A stretch of 64,000 nucleotides of DNA, taken from the NCBI RefSeq assembly GCF_031143425.1, contig NC_090445.1, positions 1,582,848,444 through 1,582,912,443 on the forward strand, read 5' to 3'. Under the pieces are notes generated by a model. It did not search any database. It was given only the letters and a program-made list of their open reading frames with translations, and had not been told where the DNA came from. A program made the position numbers and the translations under genes. Below are positions 33,189-44,509 of the stretch, piece by piece (position 1 is the stretch's first letter; every line of letters begins with the position of its first letter). This stretch comes from Pleurodeles waltl (lineage: Eukaryota > Chordata > Amphibia > Caudata > Salamandridae).

Positions 33189-34643
33189 ATCTACAAAAAT
33201 CTTAGTATAGAGGCTCGGTATATTCCCTGAGTCTGTAAGCTTCAGCCAATAAAGATAATTTCACCACATGAGAATTGTGAAGAACCAATAGTACTATGGA
33301 AACTGGTGGTGTCAAACAAATGCCATATTATTTCGATTTTAAAATGGTCTCAGGCCTAGGTGGGATCCGTTGTGTGCTTTATTCTGACAAAAGTGATCAG
33401 ATCAGTGTCAATGATATGTAGAATACCTCGATCAGAAGATGCAGTCCTCTGCTCAGTTCCAAAAAATTGAAATCATTCTTCCTAGAAGGGTTCACATACT
33501 TCATGTGGCACTTAACAGCTGAAATCAATGCAATGTGAAAATCCAATCATAGAAGAAGCAGCCCATGGGCTTTGAAATGGAATGCGACTGAAGATTTCCC
33601 GACAAAGTGCTTGGGACAATGACCTAGCCAGTGACTTGATGGAAGCTAATGATTCTATTGAAAATCATGTGCTTAGATAAATTATTTCTTCCTCTCCATC
33701 CGAGCTGTTTCAATCATAAATAACACTAGCCGCCACTGGGGTTAGCCATCCTTAATTACATCATTACACATGGCCATCCTCAGAGACGTCTTGAGGCCCA
33801 TCACTCATCAAAATCCTGGCTGTGTATAATGGCACGGGTCAGTTTAGCATAAACCATATACACACTATTAGGGACAAAAATGCACACATCGTCCTGTGAA
33901 AGCAATACATTAAAACAGCACCACCAGAACGTCAACACATTTCTGTCATAGCATCAAGCAAATTATGTCACTGCGGGCTCTGATGAAGCATCTTCCTGTC
34001 CAGAATGACAGCTATATGCTCTTTTCAAGGGTGTCCTATACTTCTTTACCTAAATGTTTAGTCATCTTCCCGACCAAGTGATTTCATCCTCTGTGAGGGC
34101 TCTGATGATCACTCCATGGGTTCAACTAACCCTTCCTTTCTCTGCTTATATTGGGTGTTGGTTCAAAGAAACTAGATTGTAAGCATGCAGAAAATGTGAA
34201 TCTATCAACAGAAATTCCAGAAGAATATGAAGAGACGTGATCCAAATTATAAACAACAAAGGATTCTGGAAATAGGTGAATTAGGGCACAATAAACTGGC
34301 AACTCCCAACATAGGCACCCATTAAATCCTCGTGATCCTTATATTATTTAGCCCATTCAACATTGGCTCCAATGTTAACTCTTGTTTTCACTACACTGCA
34401 ATTTATCAGCATGGTTACTTACTCAATATTAATAAAGCTCTTGAATGTCCATGCGCCATGCTCATGTAATATATCAAATTGCATAAATAAATAAATAGAT
34501 AGAAGCTGTTGTGGTTGTTTAGTTGTCAGATAGTGCGATCAAGCTACTTGGGAGGCCAGCGTTGCATAAAATAATCAATCACTCTAAAATTTCAGAAATG
34601 CTATAAATTGCTAAGAGAATTTCTCCCCGTGCCTCTGAAACTT
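33189..34643. other. About 1.45 kb with nothing recognised
   Basis: AT-rich, no supported frame, no terminal or tandem repeat found. Confidence 0.45.
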
Positions 34644-34918
34644 GAGCCCAGATTTAAGAGGGCCTAGCGCCATTCCAAAGCCACATTAGCATCAATGTTT
34701 TAAGCTAATGTGGCTTTGGAAGGGCAAAAATGCAGCGCCATATTTACAAAGTGGCGCAATGCTTGCATTTTTAACGCCCACAAAGAGCAGGTATTAAAGG
34801 GAGGCTCCCATTGTTTTCAATGGGCCACTGGGTGCCTTGCAGGATTAGCGTCAACATTTTTTACGCTAATCTTGCAAAGTGCACTAGGTGCAGCACCACT
34901 TTTCATAAATCTGGCCCC
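34644..34918. mobile_element. MITE of the CACATTAGC family, 275-bp copy
   Basis: Ends GAGCCCAGATTTAAGAGGG and CATAAATCTGGCCCC are imperfect inverted copies. Inside, CCACATTAGCATCAATG pairs with CTAATGTGG, and GATTAGCGTCAACATTTTTTAC pairs with ACGCTAATC. It also contains TTTACAAAGTGGCGCAATGC, shared with the other family members. Confidence 0.7.
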
Positions 34919-35869
34919 TACTTCGCTGCCTTTTTTATCATGCTGAGAAAAGTAAAGTATGCAAGACATCAGATAGAAAGGAGGAACAGCTGGATCCTTT
35001 TCTGGGTTCAATGAACACCTAAAGGCATCAAGAAAATAATAATCTCTTCACATTTTCTATTTTTCTCAACAGATTCTCCCGGCCCGCCCCATCCCTACAA
35101 AACATGTGGAAAACATTTCCAGAAATGTTCTGATATTTTTCAGCCAATGTGGGCTTCCTCTAATCATGCAATGTTTGTCTCTGTTGTAGGTTCACCTCCC
35201 CAGCCCTGGAACACATATACTACAAGCATACAGAACCCAGATGCATTGCTCAGGTCTGGGGTTCTTATTGAGTAAAAATGTATAAAGTGCACATTCCTTG
35301 GAGCCTGCATGGCACCGCAACACACTTCCACCATGCAGGCACCAGTGTCCTTGACTCCTCCTAGGAGTACAGGTGGTGTAGAGTGCTGAACTGCACTGTG
35401 GTGCTGGGTTAAACATTGCTTCAGTCAGAGAGAGAAGGGTGTCAACTATAAAACGGCAGGCTGAACACCAATGAGCAAACAGCCTACCTGCAAAAGAACT
35501 CCTGGTACCTCTCATTGAAAAGTGGTGGTGTTGCAAAAGAGATGGCACACAGTTATCTCTTGTCATGTGGGCCATGCCGTCAAGGTGATGGTGCCTTTCT
35601 GAGGCAATGACACCCATAAGGAAGTTCATGTTGGAGTCAAGGGTGATACCTGTCATTGATGTGCTATTCTTCCATGAATGCCCTGGTGTCTCCCAGGCTT
35701 AGATTAAGACTCAAACAGGGCTGAACATGAATGGAATTGAGCTTGACCAGCTTACAGTGGATACCACTTCACACATTTTGCAATATCCGGTCTGCTCTGC
35801 TAGCCAGGTTAACATCCACCATCAAAGACATACGCAGTTCCAGAGCCTGTATCTAACAAACTATGAGGC
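34919..35869. other. About 0.95 kb with nothing recognised
   Basis: The minus-strand 154-codon frame (35,192-35,656) has no recognisable family feature and ordinary chance composition. No repeat ends were seen. Confidence 0.4.
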
Positions 35870-36299
35870 ATATATAAGAGCCCCTAGCACCTCCTTGCAC
35901 CACATTAGCATCATTTAAAAAAAAGCTAATGTGGCCCAACAAGGCCAAAATCGTCACACTAGATTTACAAAGTGGCACAATCTAACAGATTTCCTTGCAC
36001 CATTTATTTTGGCATTTTTAAAGCCTGCTCAGAGCGGGCTTCAAAAAGGGACATGCCATGGTTTTTAATGGACGGGCCCCTATGTACTGTTCAGGTTTTG
36101 CGCCAACATTTTGCCACTAACCCTGAACAGTACATCAATAGCATCACAAATTCTGATGCTACTGCCCCATACCATGTGCCATGGTACGATGTATTTTAAA
36201 TACGGCACTCACATGGTGGTGGTAAGGGACGCAGAGGGGCCGCAAGGAAAGTGGCGCTACATGCATGTAATTTAGTGTCACTTTTCTTAAATCTGGCAC
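35870..36299. mobile_element. MITE of the CACATTAGC family, 430-bp copy
   Basis: Carries CCACATTAGCATC...GCTAATGTGG near the left end, TTTACAAAGTGGCACAATC, and TACTGTTCAGG paired with CCTGAACAGTACATC. It ends CTTAAATCTGGCAC. It aligns block by block, in reverse order, with 13,422-13,918. It directly abuts the GC-rich MITE that follows. Confidence 0.65.
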
Positions 36300-36300
36300 T

Positions 36301-36876
36301 ATGGCGGTGATTCTAACCGCGGCGTGCGGCGGTCGCCGCCCGCCATGCGGTTACCGCCAAATGACCGCACTGTGGTCACAAGACCGCGGCGGCCATTCTG
36401 GCTTTCCCGCTGTGCTGGCGGGCGACCGCCAAAAGGCCGCCCGCCAGCACAGCGGGAAAGACCCAGCAACGATGAAGCCGGCTCCGAATGGAGCCGGCGG
36501 AGTTGCTGGAGTGCGACGGGTGCAGTAGCACCCGTCGCGAATTTCAGTGTCTGCTAGGCAGACACTGAAATTCTTTTTGGGGCCACCAGGGGCCCCGCGG
36601 CACCCCCTACCGCCATCCTGTTACTGGCGGGAGACCCGCCAGGAACAGGATGGCAGTAGGGGGTGTCAGAATCCCCATGGCGGCGGAGCGTGCTCCGCCG
36701 CCATGGAGGATTCTCAAGGGCAGCGGGAAGTCGGCGGTACACCGCCGACTTTCCGTTTCTGGCCGCGGCTGAACCGCCGCGGTCAGAATGCCCAGTGGTG
36801 CACCGCCAGCCTGTTGGCGGTGCTACCGCGGTCATTCGCCCTGGCGGTTTTTACTGCCAGGGTTAGAATGACCCCC
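36301..36876 (+). mobile_element. GC-rich multi-hairpin MITE, copy 2
   Basis: Same order of hairpins as 14,092-14,643: a CCGGC/GCCGG start, GGAGTTGCTGGAGTGCGACG, the CACCCGTCGCGAATTTCAGT block with its AGACACTGAAATTC partner, and an ATGGCGGCGGAG...CTCCGCCGCCAT palindrome. It ends GGTTAGAATGACCCCC. The overlapping Ala/Gly/Arg-rich frames are by-products. It lies in tandem with the preceding MITE, as if one had used the other's end as a target. Confidence 0.75.
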
Positions 36877-38220
36877 TATATGTGCTTTCTGCACAACCGA
36901 ACATGCCCAGGGATTGAAATCAGGGATCTCTTGAGGATCTGAGGGCCCTAGGCCAAACATAATTTGGGGTCCCCTGTTTGGAAAAACTCTGGATATATTT
37001 TCCAGTTTTAGCTCATTCACGGCCATCGGCATCTATGGTCATCATCACTGACAACCCACTTTAATTGTCCACCTACATCTGGGCCCAGCCTCGGTACAAT
37101 CAGTCTGTCCCTGGCTGGCTGGCACCATAGAGGCAGAAAACTGAGCCACCTCAATAAGCCCACAAGCTGTGGTGCAGTAGACTAGTAGATTACCTTTTGT
37201 GCACATAGAGGGTTTTTTTCTTTTGTTTGCTGCATTCCCATTCCTGCTCCGTGAAGAACAGATATTCTGAGCCAAGAGGCACTAGGCTGAGATTGCATTG
37301 GCACAGCAGCGGCTCCACATGGACAGTGGAATCTTGGAAGAAGTATATATTGTCGCTTTGCACTACACATTAACACGGGGCCTACTGTCTGGACCTACCT
37401 CAGCGTAAGTGGTCTCCAGCTGCAGTGCACCCAAAAAGCAGAAAGACTAGTGGTCTTTCCCAGTCTTCCATCCACAAAGTGTGGTACAGGTAGTTTGTCA
37501 GCATCATTTGGGTATATGTTGCTGATGGGTGCTTTTGTTTATTACAGTGCCTTTTACTGCATGGGACTGGTATTCAGAGTCAGGTGGCAGTAGGCCATTA
37601 TGGCACCAGTCTGGCTGCAGATCCTCCGGACAATGCAGTCACAGAGGGAGCACACAATGCCAAAGTTTACTGCACAGTAAATGGCACATGCGGCATAAAG
37701 TTGTGAAAGGTTTTCAACATTTGAGCTAAATATATGTGCATTAATATCAAGTGGTCTGCATTTCAAATCACACATGTGTTGACATAGAGCTATTGCAATT
37801 GAAACAACCAAATTGTGATGAGTTATTAATGTGTATCTGGCTTAGACTTAACTAGGCGCAGTTAAGCCTCAACGCCATTTTTGTTAAAATGGCTGCTGTA
37901 TCATGATATTCATACTGTTTATTATGTATGACATATTGTTCTTGAACAACTCGTTGGAGGAAGTCTTTTTTCTACTTTCCAAGCCTCTTCCTGCTGGCAA
38001 ACTGTATTGCGTTCATTAATAATTGTTTATCTATTGTCTATGTAATTAATTTGTTCTGAGATCTCTGAATGACTTTAGGTCGGAAGGAGTGAATCAATAT
38101 TCATGTAGGGTGCTAGGGCGGTGGGGCTATGTGACACTTTAGGAATATGGAATATGATTTACTATAATAATGCTAACATTGCAATTTTTATTATTTTTCT
38201 ATGCTGAAACCTCTTCAAGG
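36877..38220. other. About 1.3 kb with nothing recognised
   Basis: AT-rich toward the right end. No frame, tandem array or terminal repeat could be supported. The boundary with the following GC-rich LINE leader is approximate. Confidence 0.4.
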
Positions 38221-38889
38221 GGTGCTGCCCGGTGTGTGGTCACACCAGCAGCCAAGATGGCACGCGGTGTGTAAAGCTCCGGGGGACGGAGGGCGTCCTT
38301 CCTGATTTCCAGACTCCCCCTGCCTTGAAATGTGATTTCTCCCGTGGGGGTGGCTCCCCCAGACGATCGGCCCCCGACCACTGCCTCTCCGGCCCAGACC
38401 TGCGCCCTGGAGCCCTGCTGGCTCTGAACCCTTCTGCGGCCTGACGTGGCCCTCGGAGTCACTGCGACTGCGGTGTGGGTATCTGGCCACTTTGGGGTAC
38501 TGCCGTATTCACGCTGGTGCGCTGTCTTCCCCATCTCCGGTCACAGGCGGTGTGGCGGCAGTGCGCCTTTCACCCTGAGTTGCTTTGACTGGCGGGCCCG
38601 GCGGATGGGCTGATGGAGTGAGGCATCGGCGCGACACCTGCTGCGGATACATCTGGCAGCGCTCCAGGGGCCCTTGTGTGTTGGTCTCTCCCCTGGTGAC
38701 CAGTCTTGCTGTACACCTGGGACGGATGGTGGTGATATTTCTCAGCTCTCCCTGAACTCGAGTGCTGAGGCCGACTGTCTCATACCACCACCCGCCACAG
38801 CACTCTGTGAGTACTGGTGGGAGGGGATAAAAAAAATTCTAGCTATTGCGTCAAGAATTTTCAATTCTATTAAGGACACGGAGGCGAGG

Positions 38890-39055
38890 ATTATGCTTTC
38901 TCTTTCTTTACTGAATCAAACAGCAGCCAATGAAATACAAGTAACAGAAAAAACTACACGTCCCATGATGCTTAACATCCTATCACATGGTCCAATCACT
39001 ACTCATGTCCTTGCTATAAGTCCTTTGACCCTTGATGTCACTTCCTCTTTCTTTG
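38890..39055. repeat. DIRS left inverted terminal repeat
   Basis: Reads ATTATGCTTTCTCTTTCTTT at the outside and ends in CACTTCCTCTTTCTTTG. It is the reverse complement of 44,061-44,226 with a handful of differences (for example ACTACTCATGTCC here against ACTATCCCTGTCC in the complement of the other). Confidence 0.9.
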
Positions 39056-39413
39056 GTCAATACAGATAAGATCAACTTGGAAAACGAAACTTCTTACGCC
39101 ATCACAAACTCCGATGACCATAAGTTCTAGCCTTCCAGGGAAACCTTCTCCTGGTCAACTCGATACCGGGCAACAGCCGAGGTAGAACATGAAAACAAAA
39201 CTATTCCTGCAGAGAATAACTTCAGGAGTTTTTCTGATCAGAACCTGTAAAATAAAACAGGCAGGTAATATCCTCACAAAGTGAAATGTCTTTATCAACT
39301 AATGGTTCAATAATAGACAATCAAATGGGAGGGAAAAATTGACAATAATCATAAATATTTACAATAAATTGACATTCATAATAATCATTATATAATTTTT
39401 TTAACAGGGGGGG

Positions 39414-39515
39414 ATAATCCTCGCCTCCGTGTCCTTAACAGAATTGAATATTCGTGACGCAATAGCTAGAAATATTTTATTCTATGTCAGGACCGGAGGC
39501 TCCGATTATGCTAGT
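39414..39515. repeat. DIRS internal complementary region
   Basis: 39,414-39,479 (ATAATCCTCGCCTCC to GCAATAGCTAG) is the reverse complement of the left outer edge at about 38,829-38,893. 39,480-39,515 (ATTCTATGTCAGGACC to GATTATGCT) is the reverse complement of the right outer edge at about 44,217-44,252. This joined arrangement is the template thought to allow DIRS elements to form circular DNA before recombinase-mediated integration. Confidence 0.9.
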
Positions 39516-40460
39516 TTAAAGCTGTTCCATTACCACAGTAGCTACACCCAACACTGGTTTGTGATAAAACTTACGAAAAGTGTTCTCTGAAGACCAGTCT
39601 GCTGCCTTCATAATATCTTCCAACCGGGAACCCAGTGCAAAAGATTTGGAAGCCATAGCTCCTCTCACAGAATGAGCCCCGAAAACAGAAGTGTCAATAC
39701 CTGCTTCACTCATCAACCATCTCAACTATCTGGCCAGAGTGGGCGAAGTCACTGGTTTAAATGGTTTTTGCAAAGCAATTAATAATTGACCTTTAGAATC
39801 CTGTCTAAATTCTTCAGTGACTACTTCATAATCCTTTAAACATTGTACTACGCACAATTTAGAATTTTCCGTGTATATAGGATAAGATACTGACCTGCAA
39901 TTTGTTTTAGTTCTTCTTGTCACTGAAAAAGAGACCCCTTCTGGGGAAAAACTCTACCCGCTAGATCCAGCGCTCTAACGTCTGAAACCCTCTTGCAAGA
40001 GATAAGGCATAAAAGCATTGTCAGTTTAGCAGAGAGTTGTTTGCGAGATAGATACTTATTAGAAGGCCAAGAGTCCAAAAATTTTAAAATAATGTTAACA
40101 TCCCATAAAACAGAATATTTAGCTTGAGGAGGTTTAGAAAGACGTATACCTCTCAAAAGTTTGCAAATTAATGGATGTTCACCAATGGGTTTACCCTCAA
40201 GATGAGCGTGTCCTGCTGAAATAGCTGATCTAAAATTATTAACTGTACGATAAGCCATACCAGAACTTGCTAGTTCTGCTAAAAGGTTAACGATCATACC
40301 AAGGTGTGCTTCCACAGGATCGGCACCCCTTCCATCACACCAACTAGACCATCTGCGCCAGGCTGAATCATATATTTTATGGGTACTAGTTGCCCATGCC
40401 TGTTTAATGAATTCCGCAGCTTGTTTCGAAACATCTGGGGTATTCCATCTCGACCTGAAA
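39516..40460 (-). pseudogene. DIRS tyrosine recombinase, one in-frame TAG
   Basis: The N-terminal core-binding part is the end of the large frame at 39,920-42,760: KQAAEFIKQAWATSTHKIYD, RWSSWCDGRG, then YRTVNNFRSAISAGHAHL. The first catalytic Arg is in CKRVSDVRALDL near 39,975-40,000. The frame continues at 39,726-39,923 (its first residue is on a non-ATG codon, so it needs readthrough or a frame link). A TAG at 39,726-39,728 follows. The last segment (39,516-39,725) carries the HSVR motif, a conserved Trp and the nucleophilic Tyr in KFYHKP (about 39,564-39,566). The H-x-x-R and Tyr order is that of YR recombinases, which integrate circular DNA. Confidence 0.88.
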
Positions 40461-41330
40461 TTAACCAGGCTAGTAGAACCAATTTCCCTGACAAGATTAG
40501 TGGATGTTGAAGGCCCTCCGGACTCAACAGAAGATTCGGATGAGGCGGAATCAGAAGAGGAGAGGCACAAGCTAAATGAAGAGCTATAGGGAACCAAGGC
40601 TGTGCTCTCCAAAAAGGAGTCACCAGAACAATTTCTGTCTTCTGTCTCCACACCTGAGCCAAAATCCTGGCAATCATCAGGAATGGAGGAAAAGCATAAC
40701 CCCGAAACTGGGACCAATCCTGAAGAAAGGCATCTGTCTTTAGTGCATACGGGTCTGGCCGCCAACTGAAGAATTTTGCAAGTTGGCAATTGATCCGCGA
40801 GGCAAAGAGATCTATCTCGCAACTGCCCCACTCCCTGATTATCTGTGAGAAAATCAGAGGGTCCAATTTCCAATCGCTGGAATCCGACAGGTATCTGGAA
40901 TTCCAGTCTGCTATGACATTCTGATCCCCAGGAAGGTATTCCGCAATAACCACTAGATGCTGAGTTAGGCAGTAATGCCAAAAGTCTTTGGCAATCTCCG
41001 TCAGAATCCTGGATTTCGTGCCCCCTAGTTTGTTGACATATCTTACTGCTGATACATTGTCCATCCGTAAGAGTATGCAACAATCTGATTTCTGAGGGGA
41101 GAGGCTCTTTATGGCAAAAGATCCCGCTAGAAGTTCCAGGCAATTGATATGTAGGGTCTGTTCCCATTCTGACCATCTGCCCCCCGTCACTAAGGAGTTG
41201 CAGCGAGCTCCCCAACCCCATCTGCTGGCATCGGATTCTATCACCACTTCTGGATGGAAGCCGAAAATTGCCCTGCCGTTCCAAGCTTCCATGTGATGAA
41301 GCCACCACTGGATCTCTGATCTTGAGTCTT
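40440..41330 (-). pseudogene. DIRS RNase H and adjoining conserved domain
   Basis: The frame at 40,294-41,292 reads QWWLHHMEAWNG, then the RNase H motifs ESDASRWGWGA, INCLELLAG, LLRMDNVSAVRYVNK and LPGDQNVIADWNSR. The segment EWGSCEIDLFASRINCQL, SWRPDPYALKTDAF and PFWRAQPWFP that follows is conserved in DIRS elements between RNase H and the recombinase. This frame is one step away from the upstream RT C-terminus, so a single-base indel lies near 41,310-41,330. Its 3' end overlaps the recombinase frame, as is usual in DIRS. Confidence 0.88.
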
Positions 41331-42471
41331 TGAAGTGCTCGGTAATATAAGGGAGCAGGAAAGATCGCTTGAATAGATGAAGCTAGTAAGCCCACTATTC
41401 TGGCAATATTCCTCAGGGAAACGGTCTGACTGGATAAGGTCGATCTCAATTCCCTCTTGATGTTGCGGATTTTCTGAGAGGGAAGAATGAGTTGACAAGA
41501 TATGGAGTTTATCTGGAAACCCACGAACTCTATCTCCTGAGAGGGTATCAATAATGACTTCTGCACATTGATAAGGAAACCTAAATCCTGCAGAAGATTG
41601 ATGGTCCAATCTAAGTGAGTCCTGAGGACTTGAGGGGACTGAGCCATCAATAGGATGTCGTCCAGATAAATAATCAATCTGACTCCTTTGGCTCTGAGCC
41701 ATTCCATCACAGGTTTCAGGAGCTTCGTGAAGCACCACGGGCTGAGGACAGACCGAATGGAAGGGCTAGAAATTCCAAGAACTGTCCCTTCCATTGGAAC
41801 TGTAGAAACCTCAGGTGAGGGGGAAAAATTGGAATCGACAGGTATGCATCCTTTAGATCTAGACGAACCATCCAATCTCCTTCTAATAGGATATCTCTTA
41901 ACATGTGGATGCCTTCCATCTTGAAGTGTCTGTAAAGGATCCACTGATTGAAATCCTTCAGATTTAAGACTAAACGGTGTCCTCCTCCTTTCTTGTCTAC
42001 TACGAAAATAGGGCTGAGGAAACCGTAAGGATGAGGGTAGGTAAACTGTATGGCTCCTTTGTCTAGAAGGGCTTGTACCTCCTCGTCTATAAAATTTTGA
42101 TTTGCTAGGGAAAAACACATTTGTACAGGAGGGAATAGTTGCTGAGGGGTACTGACAAACTCCAAGCAAAAACCCTCTACTGTTTGGAGAATCCAGGGAT
42201 CCCCTGATATCCGTTTCCAATTTGTCAAGCATACAGCCACCCTGCCCCCAAGTTTGACCTGAGAAAAATGGATAATGCTCACCTGTGAAACTTGAGTCTT
42301 GTATGGCTCCTTGTTGCCCTCTACGTTGACCTCTGTGGAAACGTGGGCGTCCTCCCCTAGAACGTGTGGGGTAGAAGGTGGGGTCTTGATCTCCGTACCA
42401 GCCACCTCTGCCTCTCGGATAGTAGTTCTGGGGACTACTGTAAGATCCTCTGCCGGGCATACGTCCTCCAT
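41330..42471 (-). pseudogene. DIRS reverse transcriptase, one frameshift
   Basis: The N-terminal part is in the frame at 41,716-42,471: FIDEEVQALLDKGAIQ, YGFLSPIFVVDKKGGGHRLV, catalytic Asp in WMVRLDLKDAYLSIPI, and FLALPFGLSSA. It then changes frame at about 41,740-41,760, within a run of C residues on the coding strand, where one base appears to be missing. The C-terminal part has PWCFTKLLKPVMEWL, the catalytic LIIYLDDILLM and IEFVGFQINS. All core RT motifs are present. The 5' end of this frame overlaps the end of gag in a different frame. Confidence 0.88.
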
Positions 42472-43552
42472 AACGACCGGCCCTGAGAAAAAGGCCTAGT
42501 TTAAAGACCTTCTTGAGGGACATTTGAGCCTTGTCAAGTGTAGAAAAAGTGGAGCAAAACTTGGACAAGTCCTTAATAAAAGAAGATCCAAAGAGCAGTC
42601 CTTCAGCTGAAGGTCCTGCTTCCGAAGACGCAAGATCAGACAATTTAGGGTCAATACGCATAAACACGGACTTTCTGCATTCTGCAGAAATGGCACAATT
42701 CGAGTTCCCAAGTAGACAAATGGATCTCTGTGCCCATCCTATAAGAACATCAGTGTCCACTGGAGATCAAGATTCCTTGGCCACATATGCCATCTCAAGG
42801 ATCTTGGTCAAGGGACCTGAAAGGTCCAACAACTTGTCTTGGCAATTACGCCAGGAGCGATCCAAGCCTTTTTTGGGGTCTTTAGAAATTTTTCGCATGA
42901 AGGTGACCATTGTGGGGTCTATTTCCGGGGTCTCAGAAACCTTGCCCTCTAGATCAGGTCTAGGGCATTCCGCTTTTAAGCGTGACCGCACTTCCTTGTC
43001 GAAGCTTTTACGTAGTTTAGAATGTACATATTGAGCCACCTCGGGAGGGGGAACCCAATTAGATGCTTTGGGGTGAATGATTTCTGTGGGATCAAAGTCT
43101 AGAACCTGACAAGGAGGAGTTGTCTTTCTAGCCTTTTTACTAGGTCTAGGTGCATCGGAATCATCTGAAGCATCAGAGGAGGAATCTTTATCGGAAGACG
43201 AGGAAGGGAGGAAGACTTCCTTTTTTGAACTGTAGTTATGCTCCCCACTACGTTTTTTACGTAGGTTTTCAAATGCGTCTGTGTGCAGACTACTAACCTC
43301 TGCCCCAGTGTCCAGGTTTTTAGCTTTGTCCTTGACTTTTTTGGACTCGGGGAGATGTTGCTGATCTTGTGTCCAACCCTGTGTACGGGCAAAGTCAAAT
43401 AATTGGCCTGAAAAGGGTCCCAAAACTCTCACCAGCGTGTCGTTTACCGACTGTTGAACCCTGGAATCAAGGGCTTCAACTATATCAACTTCTAGTTGAT
43501 TGCTCAAATCATCTGTATAATATTCAGCTCCTTGATCATCCCACTGAGCCAT
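42180..43552 (-). pseudogene. gag: DIRS gag-like protein, one in-frame TGA
   Basis: The first part (42,767-43,552, 261 aa) starts at MAQWDDQGAEYY. It has an acidic Ser-rich stretch (SSSSDKDSSSDASDDSD), a basic patch (PSKKARKTT) and a helical C-terminal half. A TGA at 42,767-42,769 interrupts it. The same frame continues with DTDVLIGWAQRSICLLG and an RGG-rich tail (GRYGGRMPGRGSYSS, PRGRGGWYG, RSRGGRPRFHRGQRRG), a likely RNA-binding domain. The TGA lies in a context where CGA is a plausible ancestor. The RGG tail overlaps the RT frame. Assignment as gag is by position, size and composition, since DIRS gag proteins are weakly conserved. Confidence 0.75.
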
Positions 43553-44060
43553 GTTCTGAACAATAGGGTAAATACCTTAAATGAAATAGATAGGGCTCAA
43601 GGAAGGGGGGAGTGCAAAAAAATAGAATGTGGAGGGAGCTGCCTGAAAAGCACTCTAGGCAGATGCCTAATATTTATTTTACTACCCAGACAGTCTCTCT
43701 GCTGGGTGTCAGGGAGCAAATCAATTGGATTCTAAAAGGGGCACTTGAACGCCCTCGCCGCACTTCCCACGAGCCGATCGATTCATCAGAAAGAAATTGC
43801 CTCGTCGGGACGTGCGCGCGCACGCGAGTAAAAATGGAAAGGAGACTGCCGAGGCAGCTCCGCTCCCGCTCCACGATATATGGGCCAGACAAAAATTGGC
43901 AAAACACCAATAATACCGAGCGTAGAAGCGCTCAAAGCAAAACAAATAAAGCGCGCTAAATCGCAACGCTTAACAATCGTTCAAATAACATTTTACATCG
44001 GTATTAAAACGTGCAAACACACGAGAGAGATAAGTCATGTACTTATCTGCTGCGAAGCAG
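43553..44060 (-). other. DIRS 5' leader between right terminal repeat and gag
   Basis: About 500 bp, CpG-rich around 43,745-43,870, with CGTGCGCGCGCACGCG near 43,820. It probably carries the promoter and the untranslated leader. No TATA box was assigned. Confidence 0.5.
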
Positions 44061-44226
44061 CAAAGAAAGAGGAAGTGACATCAAGGGTCAAAGGACATAT
44101 AGCAAGGACAGGGATAGTGATTGGACCATGTGATAGGATGTTAAGCATCATGGGATGTGTAGTTTTTTCTGTTACTTGTATTTCATTGGCTGCTGTTTGA
44201 TTCAGTAAAGAAAGAGAAAGCATAAT
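44061..44226. repeat. DIRS right inverted terminal repeat
   Basis: Begins CAAAGAAAGAGGAAGTGACA and ends AGAGAAAGCATAAT, the reverse complement of 38,890-39,055. The outer edge (to 44,252) is unique at the end and is mirrored in the internal complementary region. Confidence 0.9.
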
Positions 44227-44509
44227 CGGAGCCTCTGGTCCTGACATAGAATTCAGGCTCCATTGCTCTCCAGTCTTTGCTTCCCCTCCAACACTACATC
44301 TGCCTGCCTCCCTTGAGGAAACCGGTTGATTTATTTTCCAGCGCCTGGTGCCTTCCTTGCCGGCCGAGTGGGCGCTGGAACAGTCTTTGTCCAGCATTAC
44401 CTGTGTTCACTGCAGTTCACTGGTTCTTGGGCCGAAGCAACCCCAGATAGGAAAAAATATCCTGCCTGGCTCTGCGCACTCCCGATACTGATGACCTTCC
44501 CCCTGAGGA

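Larger units (their letters stand above)
38829..44252 (-). mobile_element. DIRS-type retrotransposon, 5.4 kb, nearly complete
   Basis: A tyrosine-recombinase retrotransposon with the full DIRS architecture: inverted terminal repeats of about 166 bp (38,890-39,055 and 44,061-44,226), unique outer edges, and an internal complementary region at 39,414-39,515 that is the reverse complement of the two outer edges joined together. Genes run on the minus strand as gag, RT/RNase H, then recombinase. Only a few lesions interrupt them: a TGA in gag, two single-base indels in RT/RNase H and a TAG in the recombinase. The element sits in a LINE and, as expected for DIRS, no target duplication is evident. 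DIRS elements are unusually common in salamander genomes. Confidence 0.93.

Noticed and set aside
41241..41738. 165-codon minus-strand frame inside the DIRS element
   Set aside because: Third frame of the RT region; the true RT motifs (YLDD) are in the neighbouring frame.
44035..44397. 120-codon minus-strand frame at the DIRS right end
   Set aside because: Runs through the inverted terminal repeat, and the same peptide also appears at 38,674-39,069 from the other repeat; no protein is implied.
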